A DNA stretch of 64,000 nt. Source: RYN-230 sp963717125 (GTDB lineage Bacteria; Actinomycetota; Actinomycetes; Streptosporangiales; Streptosporangiaceae). This document shows, piece after piece, positions 9,015-17,489 of the stretch (position 1 is its first letter; the number at the start of each line of letters is the position of its first letter). Location of the stretch: NCBI GenBank assembly GCA_963717125.1, contig CAVQVG010000018.1, positions 186,001 to 250,000 on the forward strand, in the 5' to 3' direction. The position numbers and the translations under genes were made by a program. Under the pieces are notes generated by a model. That model searched no databases. It was not told where the DNA came from and saw only the letters and a program-made list of their open reading frames with translations.

Positions 9015-9656
9015 TCAGTGGGTCAGGTCGCCCAGGGCCAGCGGACTCTGGAACGAGCCTTGGAAGGTCCCCGCCGTGATGACTTCATAGACGAGATTGG
9101 CGCCGGTCACGGAGGCCACATAGGCCTCGACCGATGTCACGCAGACTCCTGTTGGGTTCTGGGTCGTTTCCAGATCCAGATCGGCGGCGGGCACGGTCTG
9201 GCCGCTCATGGTGACCGACGTATCAGCATTGAGAAAGACGTCTCCCTGGCAGTTGGCGGTCTGATTGCTGAACGTCCCGACCTGCTGGCCGGGGCCGCCC
9301 TGGGTCAGATTCAGCAGGAAGCGTTCGGTGACCCCGTTGTTCTGTTTGACGAAGCCGCCCCAGGAGCCGAGATCGGCGCTAGGCATGCCGCTCTGCGTGC
9401 TGGCCGGCGTGCTGCCTGCGGACGTGGCCGGCGTGGTGGCGGCGACGGGCACCGAAGCAACCGGTGTGCTGGGCGTCGGTGTCGGCTTCGGGGTTATGCC
9501 GCCGCCCAGAGCAGCCAGCGACGCGAGGGTGCCCAGCGCGGCCACGGGCAGGGCAAGGACCGTGGCTACCTGAGCCCAGCGGTCTAAACCCAGGAATTTC
9601 CGCTTGACGCTGGCACCGACCGAACGATTCCGTGGTTGCTGATCTGGTCCATTCAC
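9015..9656 (-). CDS. Membrane-anchored extracytoplasmic protein of unknown function
   Basis: About 213 residues from the GTG at 9656, chosen because a G-rich ribosome site lies directly upstream; an earlier GTG at 9671 adds five residues. A short basic cytoplasmic segment (VKRKFLGLDRW) precedes one membrane helix rich in Ala/Leu (about residues 30-54). A Pro/Thr/Ala-rich stalk (about 55-90) leads to an extracellular domain of about 120 residues containing two Cys that could form a disulfide (TANCQGD and GVCVTS). No family recognised. A sensor, cell-surface or binding role is possible but unsupported. Confidence 0.6.
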   Translation of the reverse strand: MNGPDQQPRNRSVGASVKRKFLGLDRWAQVATVLALPVAALGTLASLAALGGGITPKPTPTPSTPVASVPVAATTPATSAGSTPASTQSGMPSADLGSWGGFVKQNNGVTERFLLNLTQGGPGQQVGTFSNQTANCQGDVFLNADTSVTMSGQTVPAADLDLETTQNPTGVCVTSVEAYVASVTGANLVYEVITAGTFQGSFQSPLALGDLTH

Positions 9657-9846
9657 CGCATATCCCCCCACCGTGATGGTGCCGTGCGCTTCGCCGGTTT
9701 TGGTGGTGATTACTCCGGTATATGGGTAAGTGCGAACAGCGATCGGCTTTTGGCCTTCCCCAGCACCATCAGATCCCCACCCCAGGCGCTTTCGATGCTG
9801 AGTGTAGGGCTAATGGCCGCCGCGATCTAGCGTGAAGCTGTCCGGG

Positions 9847-10292
9847 TTATCCCGAGGCCGTCGAAAGGCGTGCCCGGATCTGCTCGGCGGTGGCGTCGAG
9901 TTCGCCCCGCTCGGGCTGGCGTCGCCGCTTGGCCCGGAGCCCGAACCCGTCACGCTGGTTGCGCGGGATGACGTGCAGGTGCACGTGGAACACTTCCTGG
10001 CCGGCCAGGACGCCGTCGGCCAGGAACAGGTTGGTGCCCGCGCAGAACCCGGACCGGCGCAGCGCCACGGCCAGCTGCTGGGCCACGGTGAAGACCCGGG
10101 CCCCGAGGTCCGGGGCGAGGATTTCCAGGCGGTCGGCGTGTGCCCGGGGGATGACCAGCAGGTGGCCCGGGGTGAGCGGCCGGATGTCCAGGAACGCGAC
10201 GACGTCCTCGCCGGTGTACACGAAACTGGCTGGCAGCCGGCGGCCACAATCTCGCAGAAGATGCAGCGCTCCTCAGGAGCGGCGGTTGTCAT
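9847..10292 (-). CDS. HIT-family nucleotide hydrolase/transferase, frameshifted
   Basis: Histidine-triad protein acting on nucleoside phosphate conjugates (AMP-lysine or Ap4A-like). The N-terminus MTTAAPEERCIFCEIVA starts at the ATG at 10292 in one frame; the rest, from LPASFVYTGEDVVAFLDI to HVHLHVIPR, is in another. One base missing at about 10236-10246 would restore an EIVAGRLPAS junction typical of the family. All three catalytic-triad histidines are present. The indel sits in a GCCGGC-containing string. The ribosome site before the ATG is weak. The divergent SDR gene lies across a large hairpin. Confidence 0.82.
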
Positions 10293-10319
10293 GCCGGCAT
10301 TCTGCCGTGCTAGGGCGTC

Positions 10320-10365
10320 AGCGCGGTGCATTGTGCCTCGCGGGTGAGGCACAATGCACCGCGCT
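10320..10365. repeat. Perfect 20-bp inverted repeat with 6-base loop between divergent genes
   Basis: Bases 10320-10339 are an exact reverse complement of 10346-10365 (arm contains GGTGCATTGTGCCTC), with loop GCGGGT. It lies between the HIT start (10292, leftward) and the SDR start (10417, rightward). There is no T-run on either side. It could be an operator for a dimer or tetramer regulator, or a leader hairpin; a mobile-element remnant is also possible. Confidence 0.8.
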
Positions 10366-10416
10366 CATGGCTCTGGGACGCGGCGCCAGGGACGAGGGAA
10401 GGGTGAGGCTGGGCGT

Positions 10417-11169
10417 ATGGATGGGCGGGCAGTGCTGGTGACCGGGGCCAGCCGGGGCATCGGCCAGGCGGTGGCGCAGGCGTTCGCGGAGCAGGGCGAC
10501 CGGGTCGCGGTGCACTACGGCCGCGCGGCCGATTTGGCCGCGGACGTGCTGGCCAGTCTGCCGGGGGCCGGGCACGTCGCGGTGCAGGCCGACCTGGCCG
10601 ACCCGGCGGCGGTGCGCCGGATGGTGGACGAGGCGGCCAGCGCGCTGGGCGGCCTGGATGTGCTGGTGAACAACGCCGGCATCTACACCCCGCACCGGAT
10701 CGCCGAGGTGTCCTACGAGCAGTGGCAGGCGGCCTGGCAGCAGACGCTGGCCGTCAACCTGACCGGCGCGGCCAACGTGACCTGGTGCGCGGTGCGGCAC
10801 ATGATCCCGCGCGGCGGCGGCCGCATCGTGAACGTGTCGTCCCGCGGCGCGTTCCGCGGCGAGCCCGGGCAGCCTGCCTACGGAGCGAGCAAGGCCGGGC
10901 TGAACGCGCTCGGCCAGTCGCTGGCCCGGGACCTGGCGCCGCATGGCATCGCGGTGACCACGGTGGCGCCCGGCTTCGTGGACACCGACATGGCCGCCGA
11001 GAGCCTGGCCGGGCCCACCGGAGACGCCATCCGCGGGCAGAGCCCGTTCGGCCGGGTGGCCACGGCTGAAGAGATCGCCGCCGCCGTGCTGTACCTGGCA
11101 TCGGCGCAGGCGGAATGGGCCAGCGGCAGCATTCTCGACCTGAACGGCGCCTCGTACCTGCGGACCTGA
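10417..11169 (+). CDS. Short-chain dehydrogenase/reductase (3-oxoacyl reductase-like)
   Basis: 250-residue classical SDR. It shows the NAD(P)-binding TGASRGIG motif near residue 9, NNAG at about 86-89 and the catalytic Ser with Y-x-x-x-K (YGASK). The ATG at 10417 follows a purine-rich GGGTGAGG site; upstream in-frame codons are GC-rich junk. It resembles FabG-like reductases that reduce 3-oxoacyl or small keto substrates, but the true substrate cannot be read from sequence. It is not linked to fatty-acid genes here. Confidence 0.88.
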   Translation: MDGRAVLVTGASRGIGQAVAQAFAEQGDRVAVHYGRAADLAADVLASLPGAGHVAVQADLADPAAVRRMVDEAASALGGLDVLVNNAGIYTPHRIAEVSYEQWQAAWQQTLAVNLTGAANVTWCAVRHMIPRGGGRIVNVSSRGAFRGEPGQPAYGASKAGLNALGQSLARDLAPHGIAVTTVAPGFVDTDMAAESLAGPTGDAIRGQSPFGRVATAEEIAAAVLYLASAQAEWASGSILDLNGASYLRT

Positions 11170-11241
11170 GGCGGCGGCCCGGCTGAGTGCGCGCGGGCTG
11201 AGGGGGCAGCCCGGGAAGACCCGGCTGAGGGGGCGGGCCGG

Positions 11242-12072
11242 TCAGGGCTTGCGGGCAACGCCGCACCAGGCGGTCACCTCGGCCGGACCGGGCTCGGCCG
11301 GGTCGGGGTGCCATTGCTGGGGCTGCACCACGCCGGGCTCGACCAGTTCGAGCCCGGCGAAGAACGTGCTGATCTGGGCGTGGTCGCGCATCGTGGCCTT
11401 GGTCCCGCTCAGCCGCTGGTTCATCCGCCGGGTCATCTCGGCCACCGCGGCCGGCCGGATGTCGCTGGCCGGGTGGGCCAGGATCAGGTAGCTGCCGCTG
11501 GGCATCGCGGCCAGCAGCGAGCTCACCACCAGGTGCGGGTCGTCCGCGTCGGGGATCAGGTGCAGGATGAGCAGCAGCATGACCGCCACCGGGCGGCTCA
11601 GGTCCAGGGTGCTCGCGGCCGCCTCGAGAATCGTCGCCTGGTCGCGCAGGTCGGCGTACACGTAGTCGCAGTGGCCCGCGGGCCCGCTGGTGAGCAGCGC
11701 CCGGGCATGGGTGAGCACGACTGGGTCGTTGTCCACGTACACGACCCGCGCGGTGGGATCGGCGGACTGCGCCACCTCATGGGTGTTGCTGACGGCGGGC
11801 AGCCCGGTGCCGATGTCCAGGAACTGGCTGACGCCGCGGTCGCCAGCCAGGTAGCCCACCGACCGGGTGAGGAAGGCCCGGCTGGCCCGGACGTCGGCCA
11901 CGATCGCGGGGTTGGCTGAGATGGCTTCCTCGGCGGCATCACGGTCAGCGGCGAAGTTGTCTTTCCCGCCTAACCAGTAGTCGTACACCCGCGCCGAATG
12001 TGGCAGCCGGGCGTTGATCCGGGCGGCCCGGTCAACGCCGGAAACCAGTCTCTGCGGCCACTGACCTGCCAC
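11242..12072 (-). CDS. DUF574-type SAM-dependent methyltransferase
   Basis: 276 residues from the GTG at 12072, which has a GGGGG site seven bases upstream. The VDRAARINARLPHSARVYDY opening with the following WLGGK is diagnostic of the actinobacteria-specific DUF574 / Methyltransf_19 family, greatly expanded in Streptomyces and relatives. The Rossmann SAM motif is FLDIGTGLP. These proteins often sit beside regulators of conservon type, but none is here. Substrate unknown. Its promoter region overlaps that of the divergent FUSC gene. Confidence 0.88.
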   Translation of the reverse strand: MAGQWPQRLVSGVDRAARINARLPHSARVYDYWLGGKDNFAADRDAAEEAISANPAIVADVRASRAFLTRSVGYLAGDRGVSQFLDIGTGLPAVSNTHEVAQSADPTARVVYVDNDPVVLTHARALLTSGPAGHCDYVYADLRDQATILEAAASTLDLSRPVAVMLLLILHLIPDADDPHLVVSSLLAAMPSGSYLILAHPASDIRPAAVAEMTRRMNQRLSGTKATMRDHAQISTFFAGLELVEPGVVQPQQWHPDPAEPGPAEVTAWCGVARKP

Positions 12073-12190
12073 TCCGTACCCCCGACATTGTGTAGTCGCC
12101 AGCTCACCCAAACGGCAGCATAGCTGGGCGGCTCGGCCCGGCGGTATACCATCATCACGGTCAGCATCGACCAGAACCTTGGATGGGCGG

Positions 12191-14593
12191 ATGATGATGG
12201 CCCGGTGGCGGCGGCTCACGCTGCCTCGTCCACTGATCGCCGATCCTGGCCTGGCCTCGCTCAAGAACGCGGCCCGCGCCGCCATCGTCATGCCCGCCAT
12301 GTTCGCGCTGGCCAGCAAGGTGATCGGCAATCCGCAGACCGCGCTGTTCGCCGCGTTCGGGTCGTTCGCGATGCTGGTGCTGGCCAGCTTCTCCGGCCCG
12401 GCCCGGAGCCGTCTCGCCGCTTACCTGACCCTGGGCGTGGCCGGACTCGGGCTGGTTACGCTGGGCACGCTCTGCTCGGGCAACGCCTGGCTGGCCGCGG
12501 CGGCCATGGCCGTGGTGGGCTTCGCGATCCTGCTCTCCGGCATGATCAACGGCTACTTCGCGGCCGGTGGCACCGCCGCGATACTCGCTTTCGTCCTGTC
12601 GGTGGCGGTCCCCGCCCCGGCGTCGGCCATCCCGGACCGGCTGGCCGGCTGGGCGCTGGCCGCGGCCGCCGGGAGCTGCGCGGTCATGCTGCTGTGGCCG
12701 CCGCGGGCGAGCAGCACGCTGCGCGCTGAGACGGCCCGGGCCTGCCTGCGGCTGGCTGAGCTGGCCGACGCGCTGTGCCACGACCCGCCAGGGGTCCCCG
12801 CCCGGGTGGCGGCGGCCCGGAAGACGGTGGATGCGCTGCGCGTGCGGCTGACCGGCACGCCGCGCCGGCCCACCGGGCCGACCGGCCCGACGGCCGCCCT
12901 CGGCGCCCTGATCGACGAGGTGGGCTGGCTCTGCCCGTCGCTGGCCGCACTGGCCGGCTCGTCGGCTGGCGAGTTGTGCGCCGCGGAGAACACCATCACC
13001 TTGCAGAAGGTGGCCCGGGTGCTGCGGACCAGCGCGGCCCAGCTGGCCGGGGAGCAGCCCGCCGGCGGCCAGGCCGGCCAGGTGTCCGCCGACGACCTGC
13101 CCGGGCAGCTGGAGAACGCTCAGGAGGGGGCGGCCCAGATCCTGGCCGAGCGGATCTCCGCCGCCCCCGAGCTGGCCGACGAGGCGGCGCTGGAGGCCAT
13201 CCTGGGCCGCTCGTTCAAGATCCATGCCATCGCCTCCACCACCCGGCAGATAGCCGGGTATGCCGAGGTGGCCAGCGCGCCCCTGGGCTGGCACCTCCGG
13301 CGGGTGCGGGCCGCCGTGGGCCAGGCCGGCCTGGCCGGGTCGCTGAGCTGGCTCCGCTCCGGCGTGAGCACGGTCACCGACTTCGGCACGGCCCGTTCCG
13401 GGGTGCGCTCCGTCTGGTTCCGCAACAGCGTCCGCGGCGCGGTCGGCCTGGCCGTGGCAGTGTTCATCGCCCAGGAGACCGGTCTTCAGCACTCGTTCTG
13501 GGTGGTGCTGGGCACGCTGTCCGTGCTGCGCTCCAACGCCCTGGGCACCGGCTGGTCGGTGCTGTCCGCCCTGATCGGGACGGCGATCGGCATCCTGATC
13601 GGGGCCGCGATCCTGATCCCGGTGCACGGCAACACGACCGTGCTGTGGGCGCTCCTCCCGGTGGCTGTGCTGATCGCCGCCTACGCCCCCCGGGTCATCT
13701 CGTTCGCCGCCGGCCAGGCCGCGTTCACCGTCGTCGTCCTCATCCTGTTCAACATCATCCAGCCCGCTGGCTGGAAGGTAGGCATCGTGCGGATCGAGGA
13801 CGTGGGGATCGGCTTCGCGATCAGCCTCGGGGTGGGCCTGGTGTTCTGGCCGCGCGGCGCCGCCGCCCTGGTCCGGGAGAACCTGGCCGAGGCGTACTCC
13901 CGCGCCGCGGACTACGTGGCCGCCATGGTGGACCAGGTCACTGGGGTGAACGGCGGGGCCGACCCGCAGCAGGCCGCGCAGGCCGCCGAGGCCGCGGTGG
14001 TCCGGATGGACGACTCGTACACCCAGTTCCTGGCCGAGCGGTCGGCTAGTTCGGTCAACCCGGACCGGGCCGCGCGGCTGGTCGCCGGGGCCGCCCGGCT
14101 GCTGCGGGCCGGTCACTCCCTGGCCTGGCTGCAGGAACTGGCGGCCCGGCCACTGCCCGCCCCGCCGGGGGCTGACGGCGCGGCCGGGGCCGATGGCGCA
14201 GCCGGGGCTGACGGAGCGGCCGGGGCTGACGGCGCGGCTCGGGGCGACCGCAGGCCCGGGCTGGCCCTCGCCGCCAGCGGCCCCAAGCCCTGTGCGGGCA
14301 GCGTGGATGAGGAAGTGCAGTCGATCCGGGCCTGGTTCGTCACCCTGGGCGACTCCATCGCGCACGGGACCTCGGTCCCGCCGCCGCAGCCCCGCGACCC
14401 ACCAATGCGGAGCCGCCTGCTGGCCTGCGCCCGCCAGGAGATCACCAGCGGCCAGCCCGCGCAGGCGCGGGATGCCCTGATCGTGCTCTGGGTGGACGAG
14501 CACCTGGAGATGCTGCGGCGAATGGAGCAGCACCTCGGCCGGATGGGCGACGAGCAGCCCGAACCCCAGCCCGCCAGCGCGGCCGCAGCCTAG
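12191..14593 (+). CDS. FUSC-family inner-membrane protein
   Basis: About 800 residues with two hydrophobic blocks: N-terminal helices around residues 20-170 and a second set around 410-560 (FRNSVRGAVGLAVAVFIAQE). This is the duplicated membrane plan of FUSC / aromatic-acid exporter-like proteins. The soluble inter-block and C-terminal regions are helical and Ala-rich. A collagen-like low-complexity run of ADGAAG units lies near residues 660-685. The start is one of three adjacent ATGs (12191-12199). An efflux role is suggested by the family, not shown. A 35-base tandem duplication spans its stop codon. Confidence 0.8.
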   Translation: MMMARWRRLTLPRPLIADPGLASLKNAARAAIVMPAMFALASKVIGNPQTALFAAFGSFAMLVLASFSGPARSRLAAYLTLGVAGLGLVTLGTLCSGNAWLAAAAMAVVGFAILLSGMINGYFAAGGTAAILAFVLSVAVPAPASAIPDRLAGWALAAAAGSCAVMLLWPPRASSTLRAETARACLRLAELADALCHDPPGVPARVAAARKTVDALRVRLTGTPRRPTGPTGPTAALGALIDEVGWLCPSLAALAGSSAGELCAAENTITLQKVARVLRTSAAQLAGEQPAGGQAGQVSADDLPGQLENAQEGAAQILAERISAAPELADEAALEAILGRSFKIHAIASTTRQIAGYAEVASAPLGWHLRRVRAAVGQAGLAGSLSWLRSGVSTVTDFGTARSGVRSVWFRNSVRGAVGLAVAVFIAQETGLQHSFWVVLGTLSVLRSNALGTGWSVLSALIGTAIGILIGAAILIPVHGNTTVLWALLPVAVLIAAYAPRVISFAAGQAAFTVVVLILFNIIQPAGWKVGIVRIEDVGIGFAISLGVGLVFWPRGAAALVRENLAEAYSRAADYVAAMVDQVTGVNGGADPQQAAQAAEAAVVRMDDSYTQFLAERSASSVNPDRAARLVAGAARLLRAGHSLAWLQELAARPLPAPPGADGAAGADGAAGADGAAGADGAARGDRRPGLALAASGPKPCAGSVDEEVQSIRAWFVTLGDSIAHGTSVPPPQPRDPPMRSRLLACARQEITSGQPAQARDALIVLWVDEHLEMLRRMEQHLGRMGDEQPEPQPASAAAA

Positions 14594-14633
14594 CCGTACC
14601 CCAGCCCGCCAGCGCGGCCGCAGCCTAGCCGTA
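14564..14633 (+). repeat. Exact 35-base tandem duplication across the FUSC stop codon
   Basis: 14564-14598 and 14599-14633 are identical 35-mers. The first copy carries the last eight codons and the TAG stop (14591-14593); the second repeats both downstream, so the protein is unaffected. Exact identity suggests a recent replication slippage event or an assembly artefact. Confidence 0.85.
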
Positions 14634-14664
14634 CCCCGGCCGTACCCCGGGCAGGCCGCCGCGG

Positions 14665-15897
14665 TCAGCTCGGCCGGGTGGTGCGCAGCCGGATCGTGAC
14701 GTCCAGGTCGCGCAGCCGGGCCAGCATGTCGTCCGGGTATTCCGTGCCGATGTCGGTGAGCACGTAGCCCAGCTCGTCCCGGGTGCCGAGCAGCTGACCC
14801 TCGATGTTGGCCCCGTACTCGGCCAGCAGCTGGTTGATGCCGGCCAGCACGCCGGGCACGTTGCGGTGCAGGTGCACCAGCCGGTGCGTGCCCGGGGTGT
14901 GCGGCAGCGCGACCGGCGGCAGGTTCACGCTCAGCGCGGTGGCCCCGGAGCTGACGAAGTCCTGCAGCTTCCCGGCCACGAACTCGCCGATGTCCTGCTG
15001 CGCCTCCTCGGTCGAGCCGCCGACGTGCGGGGTCAGGATGACGTTGGGCAGGCCGCGCAGCTCGGAGCGGAACTCGTCGCCGCGGGCCTTCGGCTCCTGC
15101 GGGAACACATCGACCGCCGCCCCGGCCAGGTGCCCGGACTCGATGTGCCGCCGCAGCGCGGCGTGATCGACCACGAAGCCGCGGGACAGGTTCAGGAACA
15201 AGCTGCCCGGCCGCATCGCGGCGAACTCCGCCTCGCCGAACAGCCCGCTGTTGCCCGGCCGCCCATCCACGTGCAGCGTGACCACGTCGGACGTCTCCAG
15301 CAGCTCTTCCAGCGTGCCGCAGCGCCGGGCGTTGCTCAGGGCCAGCTTGTCCGCGGTGTCGTAGAAGAACACGGTCATGCCGAGGTTCTCGGCCAGCACG
15401 GACAGCTGGCCGCCGATGTTGCCGTACCCGACGATGCCCAGCCGGCGCCCGCGCACCTCGTGGCTGCCCGCCGCGGACTTGTCCCAGGTGCCGGCGTGCA
15501 TCTGCGCGTTCTTGTCGGTGAGCCGCCGGGTCAGCGCGATGATCTCGGCCACGGCCAGCTCGACGACGCTCCGGGTGTTGGAGAACGGCGCGTTGAACAC
15601 GGCGATGCCGCGCCGGGACGCGGCCGCCAGGTCGATCTGGTTCACCCCGATGCAGAACGCCCCCACCGCCAGCAGGGCCGGCGCGGCCGCCAGCACCCGC
15701 TCGGTGACCTGCGTCCCGGACCGGATGCCGAGCAGCTGCACGTCACCCAGCGCGGCGATCAGATCGTCCTCGTCCAGCGCCTTCGGCACCGTTTCCACCT
15801 GGTAGCCGTCTTTGGCCAGCCGGGCGGTGGCGTCAGGGTGAATGTTCTCCAGCAGCAGGACACGAATAGGCCCGTCCGTGCGGTCCAGCTTCAACAC
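14665..15897 (-). CDS. serA: D-3-phosphoglycerate dehydrogenase with ACT domain
   Basis: 410 residues, the E. coli-length type. It oxidises 3-phosphoglycerate to 3-phosphohydroxypyruvate, the first step of serine synthesis. The NAD-binding GIVGYGNIGGQ motif lies near residue 155, the catalytic Arg/Glu/His set is visible (LSRGF, DVFPQEP, TPHVGGST), and a C-terminal ACT domain (HLHRNVPGVLAGIN) should bind serine for feedback control. The start is GTG or the adjacent TTG, after AGGGAG. A stem-loop lies about 20 bases upstream in the leader. It supplies serine/glycine carbon and one-carbon units but is not adjacent to the betaine genes. Confidence 0.93.
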   Translation of the reverse strand: MLKLDRTDGPIRVLLLENIHPDATARLAKDGYQVETVPKALDEDDLIAALGDVQLLGIRSGTQVTERVLAAAPALLAVGAFCIGVNQIDLAAASRRGIAVFNAPFSNTRSVVELAVAEIIALTRRLTDKNAQMHAGTWDKSAAGSHEVRGRRLGIVGYGNIGGQLSVLAENLGMTVFFYDTADKLALSNARRCGTLEELLETSDVVTLHVDGRPGNSGLFGEAEFAAMRPGSLFLNLSRGFVVDHAALRRHIESGHLAGAAVDVFPQEPKARGDEFRSELRGLPNVILTPHVGGSTEEAQQDIGEFVAGKLQDFVSSGATALSVNLPPVALPHTPGTHRLVHLHRNVPGVLAGINQLLAEYGANIEGQLLGTRDELGYVLTDIGTEYPDDMLARLRDLDVTIRLRTTRPS

Positions 15898-15918
15898 TCC
15901 CTATTACTTTGAGCCTCC

Positions 15919-15944
15919 GGGGCGCCTTCTCGGGCGCCCCTTTC
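15919..15944. terminator. Strong stem-loop in the serA leader or upstream terminator
   Basis: GGGGCGCC (15919-15926), loop TTCTCG, GGCGCCCC (15933-15940), then TTTC on the plus strand. It is 22 bases upstream of the serA start. On the plus strand it resembles a weak intrinsic terminator, but no plus-strand gene ends nearby; on the minus strand it would be a serA 5' leader hairpin. Function unresolved. Confidence 0.4.
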
Positions 15945-16086
15945 GGCCCGGTCGCGAGTCACGATGGCCGCAGCCAGCCACCTCCATCAGCCTAATCGGG
16001 GTGGGCTGGTGCCCAGTCGAGCGCGGTGCCTATCTCCGGCGTCCTGGACAGCGTTAGGCTGGCGGCAGAAGGCAGCGGGAGGCGTG

Positions 16087-16314
16087 ATGGTCTGGCTCGG
16101 TGGCCCGCGGGGGAGGGGCGGCAGGACCAAGGCGATCGTGCTGCACGATCCTCCCCCTGGCTATCGTCGGCCCAGGCTCAGAATTCCGTTGCAGGACCGG
16201 CAACGGAAGGCACGCGAGGACTATGTCCTCATGCGCGTGGCCACCGTGGTCGTGGTACTCGCGGCTGCTGCGATTGCCGTGTTCTTTGTCCTGATGATGG
16301 CGGGGTATCGCTAG
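16087..16314 (+). CDS. Small single-span membrane protein
   Basis: 75 residues from the ATG at 16087, which follows an excellent GGGAGG site. Basic Pro/Arg-rich cytoplasmic N-terminus (residues 1-48), then one membrane helix at about 52-72 (VATVVVVLAAAAIAVFFVLM) ending in MAGYR. No family recognised. Its stop overlaps the convergent MerR-PP2C stop by four bases. Confidence 0.6.
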   Translation: MVWLGGPRGRGGRTKAIVLHDPPPGYRRPRLRIPLQDRQRKAREDYVLMRVATVVVVLAAAAIAVFFVLMMAGYR

Positions 16315-17393
16315 CCCCGGTCTTCCGCTTCGGCGGCCGGGACGATGTCGGCCGCTACGCACGCGATGTTGTCCGGGCCACCGCCCGAGTTGGCCAGCCC
16401 GATCAGGTCGCCGACCACCTGCTCCGGGCCCGCCGCGGTGCGCAGCACCTGGTGGATCCGGGCGCCCGGGACCACGCTGGTCAGCCCGTCCGAGCAGAGC
16501 AGGTAGCGGTCGCCCGGCCGGGCCTCGTGCAGCGACAGGTCGGCCGTCACCCCGGCGCCGTCCAGGGCCCGCAGCAGCAGCGAGCGCTCCGGGTGCGACA
16601 CGGCTTCCTCGGCGGTGAGCCGCCCCTCGTCGATCAGCGACTGGACCACGGTGTGGTCGTGGGTGATCTGGAACAGCTCACCGCCGCGCAGCAGGTAGGC
16701 CCGGGTGTCCCCGATGTGCACCAGGCCGAGCTGGGCACCGGACCACAGCAGCGCGGTGAGCGTGGTCCCGCTGCCGGCCTGGGCCGGGCCGGCCGCGGTG
16801 ATGTCCTGGACCGCCGAGTCGGCCTCGGCGACCGCGTCGGCCAGTGCGTTGAGCAGGTCACCGGCGGGCAGGCCGGTCTCGAGCGGCTTCAGCGCGTCGA
16901 TGGCGGCCGCGCTGGCCAGCTCCCCGCCGCCGCCCATGCCGTCGGCCACGGCGAGCAGCCGGGCGCTGGCGTACGCCGCGTCCTGGTTGGCCGGGCGGCG
17001 CCGGCCGATGTCCGACGCCGCCGCGTACCGGATGGCCAGGCCCGTCCCTGAATCTGGCATAGCAGTGTCCTTCCCGGTCAGGTAGCTGGTCAGGAACGCG
17101 GCCAGGTCACGCCGGCTGGCCAGGTCCGCTTCGGCCTGGGCCCAGAACGCGGTCACCTCGGCGGCCGCCGCCCCGGGCGGCAGGTCGCACACGACCCGGA
17201 TCCGGGCCAGCGGCATGCCGAGCCGGCGCAGCCACGCCACCAGCCGGGCCCGGTCCAGCTGGTCCGGCCGGTAGAACCGGTACCCGGACACCGGGTCCAC
17301 CCGGGCCGGCGGCAGCAGGCCGAGCTCGTCGTACAGCCGCAGCGCCTTCGGCGACAGCCGGCTGGCCCGGGCGAACTCCCCGATGGTCAGCAA
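16311..17393 (-). CDS. MerR-type regulator fused to a PP2C phosphatase
   Basis: About 360 residues. The N-terminal MerR winged helix starts LLTIGEFARASRLSPKALRL, and the dimerisation helix ends near residue 95. After a linker comes a PP2C Ser/Thr phosphatase domain with RRRPANQDAAY (metal Asp), LAVADGMGG, GSGTTL, HIGDTRAYL, LLCSDGLT and GGPDNIA, so all metal-binding motifs appear intact. The TTG at 17393 is preferred: it lies downstream of the predicted start point and has a GGAAGG site. This fusion is known in actinomycetes. The phosphatase may control, or be controlled by, DNA binding; the signal is unknown. Autoregulation is suggested by the palindrome at 17449-17465. Confidence 0.85.
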   Translation of the reverse strand: MLTIGEFARASRLSPKALRLYDELGLLPPARVDPVSGYRFYRPDQLDRARLVAWLRRLGMPLARIRVVCDLPPGAAAAEVTAFWAQAEADLASRRDLAAFLTSYLTGKDTAMPDSGTGLAIRYAAASDIGRRRPANQDAAYASARLLAVADGMGGGGELASAAAIDALKPLETGLPAGDLLNALADAVAEADSAVQDITAAGPAQAGSGTTLTALLWSGAQLGLVHIGDTRAYLLRGGELFQITHDHTVVQSLIDEGRLTAEEAVSHPERSLLLRALDGAGVTADLSLHEARPGDRYLLCSDGLTSVVPGARIHQVLRTAAGPEQVVGDLIGLANSGGGPDNIACVAADIVPAAEAEDRG

Positions 17394-17439
17394 CCCAGCA
17401 CCGCCTTCCTGATCCCGGGCACCGCGCCCGGGCACCCCG

Positions 17440-17470
17440 ATGCTGCCGCTTGCCCCAGGGGCAAGGTCAA
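17440..17470 (-). promoter_or_regulatory. MerR-type promoter with 19-bp spacer and palindrome
   Basis: On the minus strand TTGACC (17470-17465) and CAGCAT (17445-17440) are 19 bases apart, the over-long spacer typical of MerR-activated promoters. The spacer holds CTTGCCCC-T-GGGGCAAG (17465-17449), a perfect 8-bp inverted repeat. It points into the MerR-PP2C gene, so autoregulation is likely. Confidence 0.6.
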
Positions 17471-17489
17471 GCAGTGGGACGCAGGGGCG

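Noticed and set aside
15897..15945. Riboswitch in the serA leader
   Set aside because: Only one simple stem-loop within a short leader; no glycine, SAM or cobalamin riboswitch core could be recognised.
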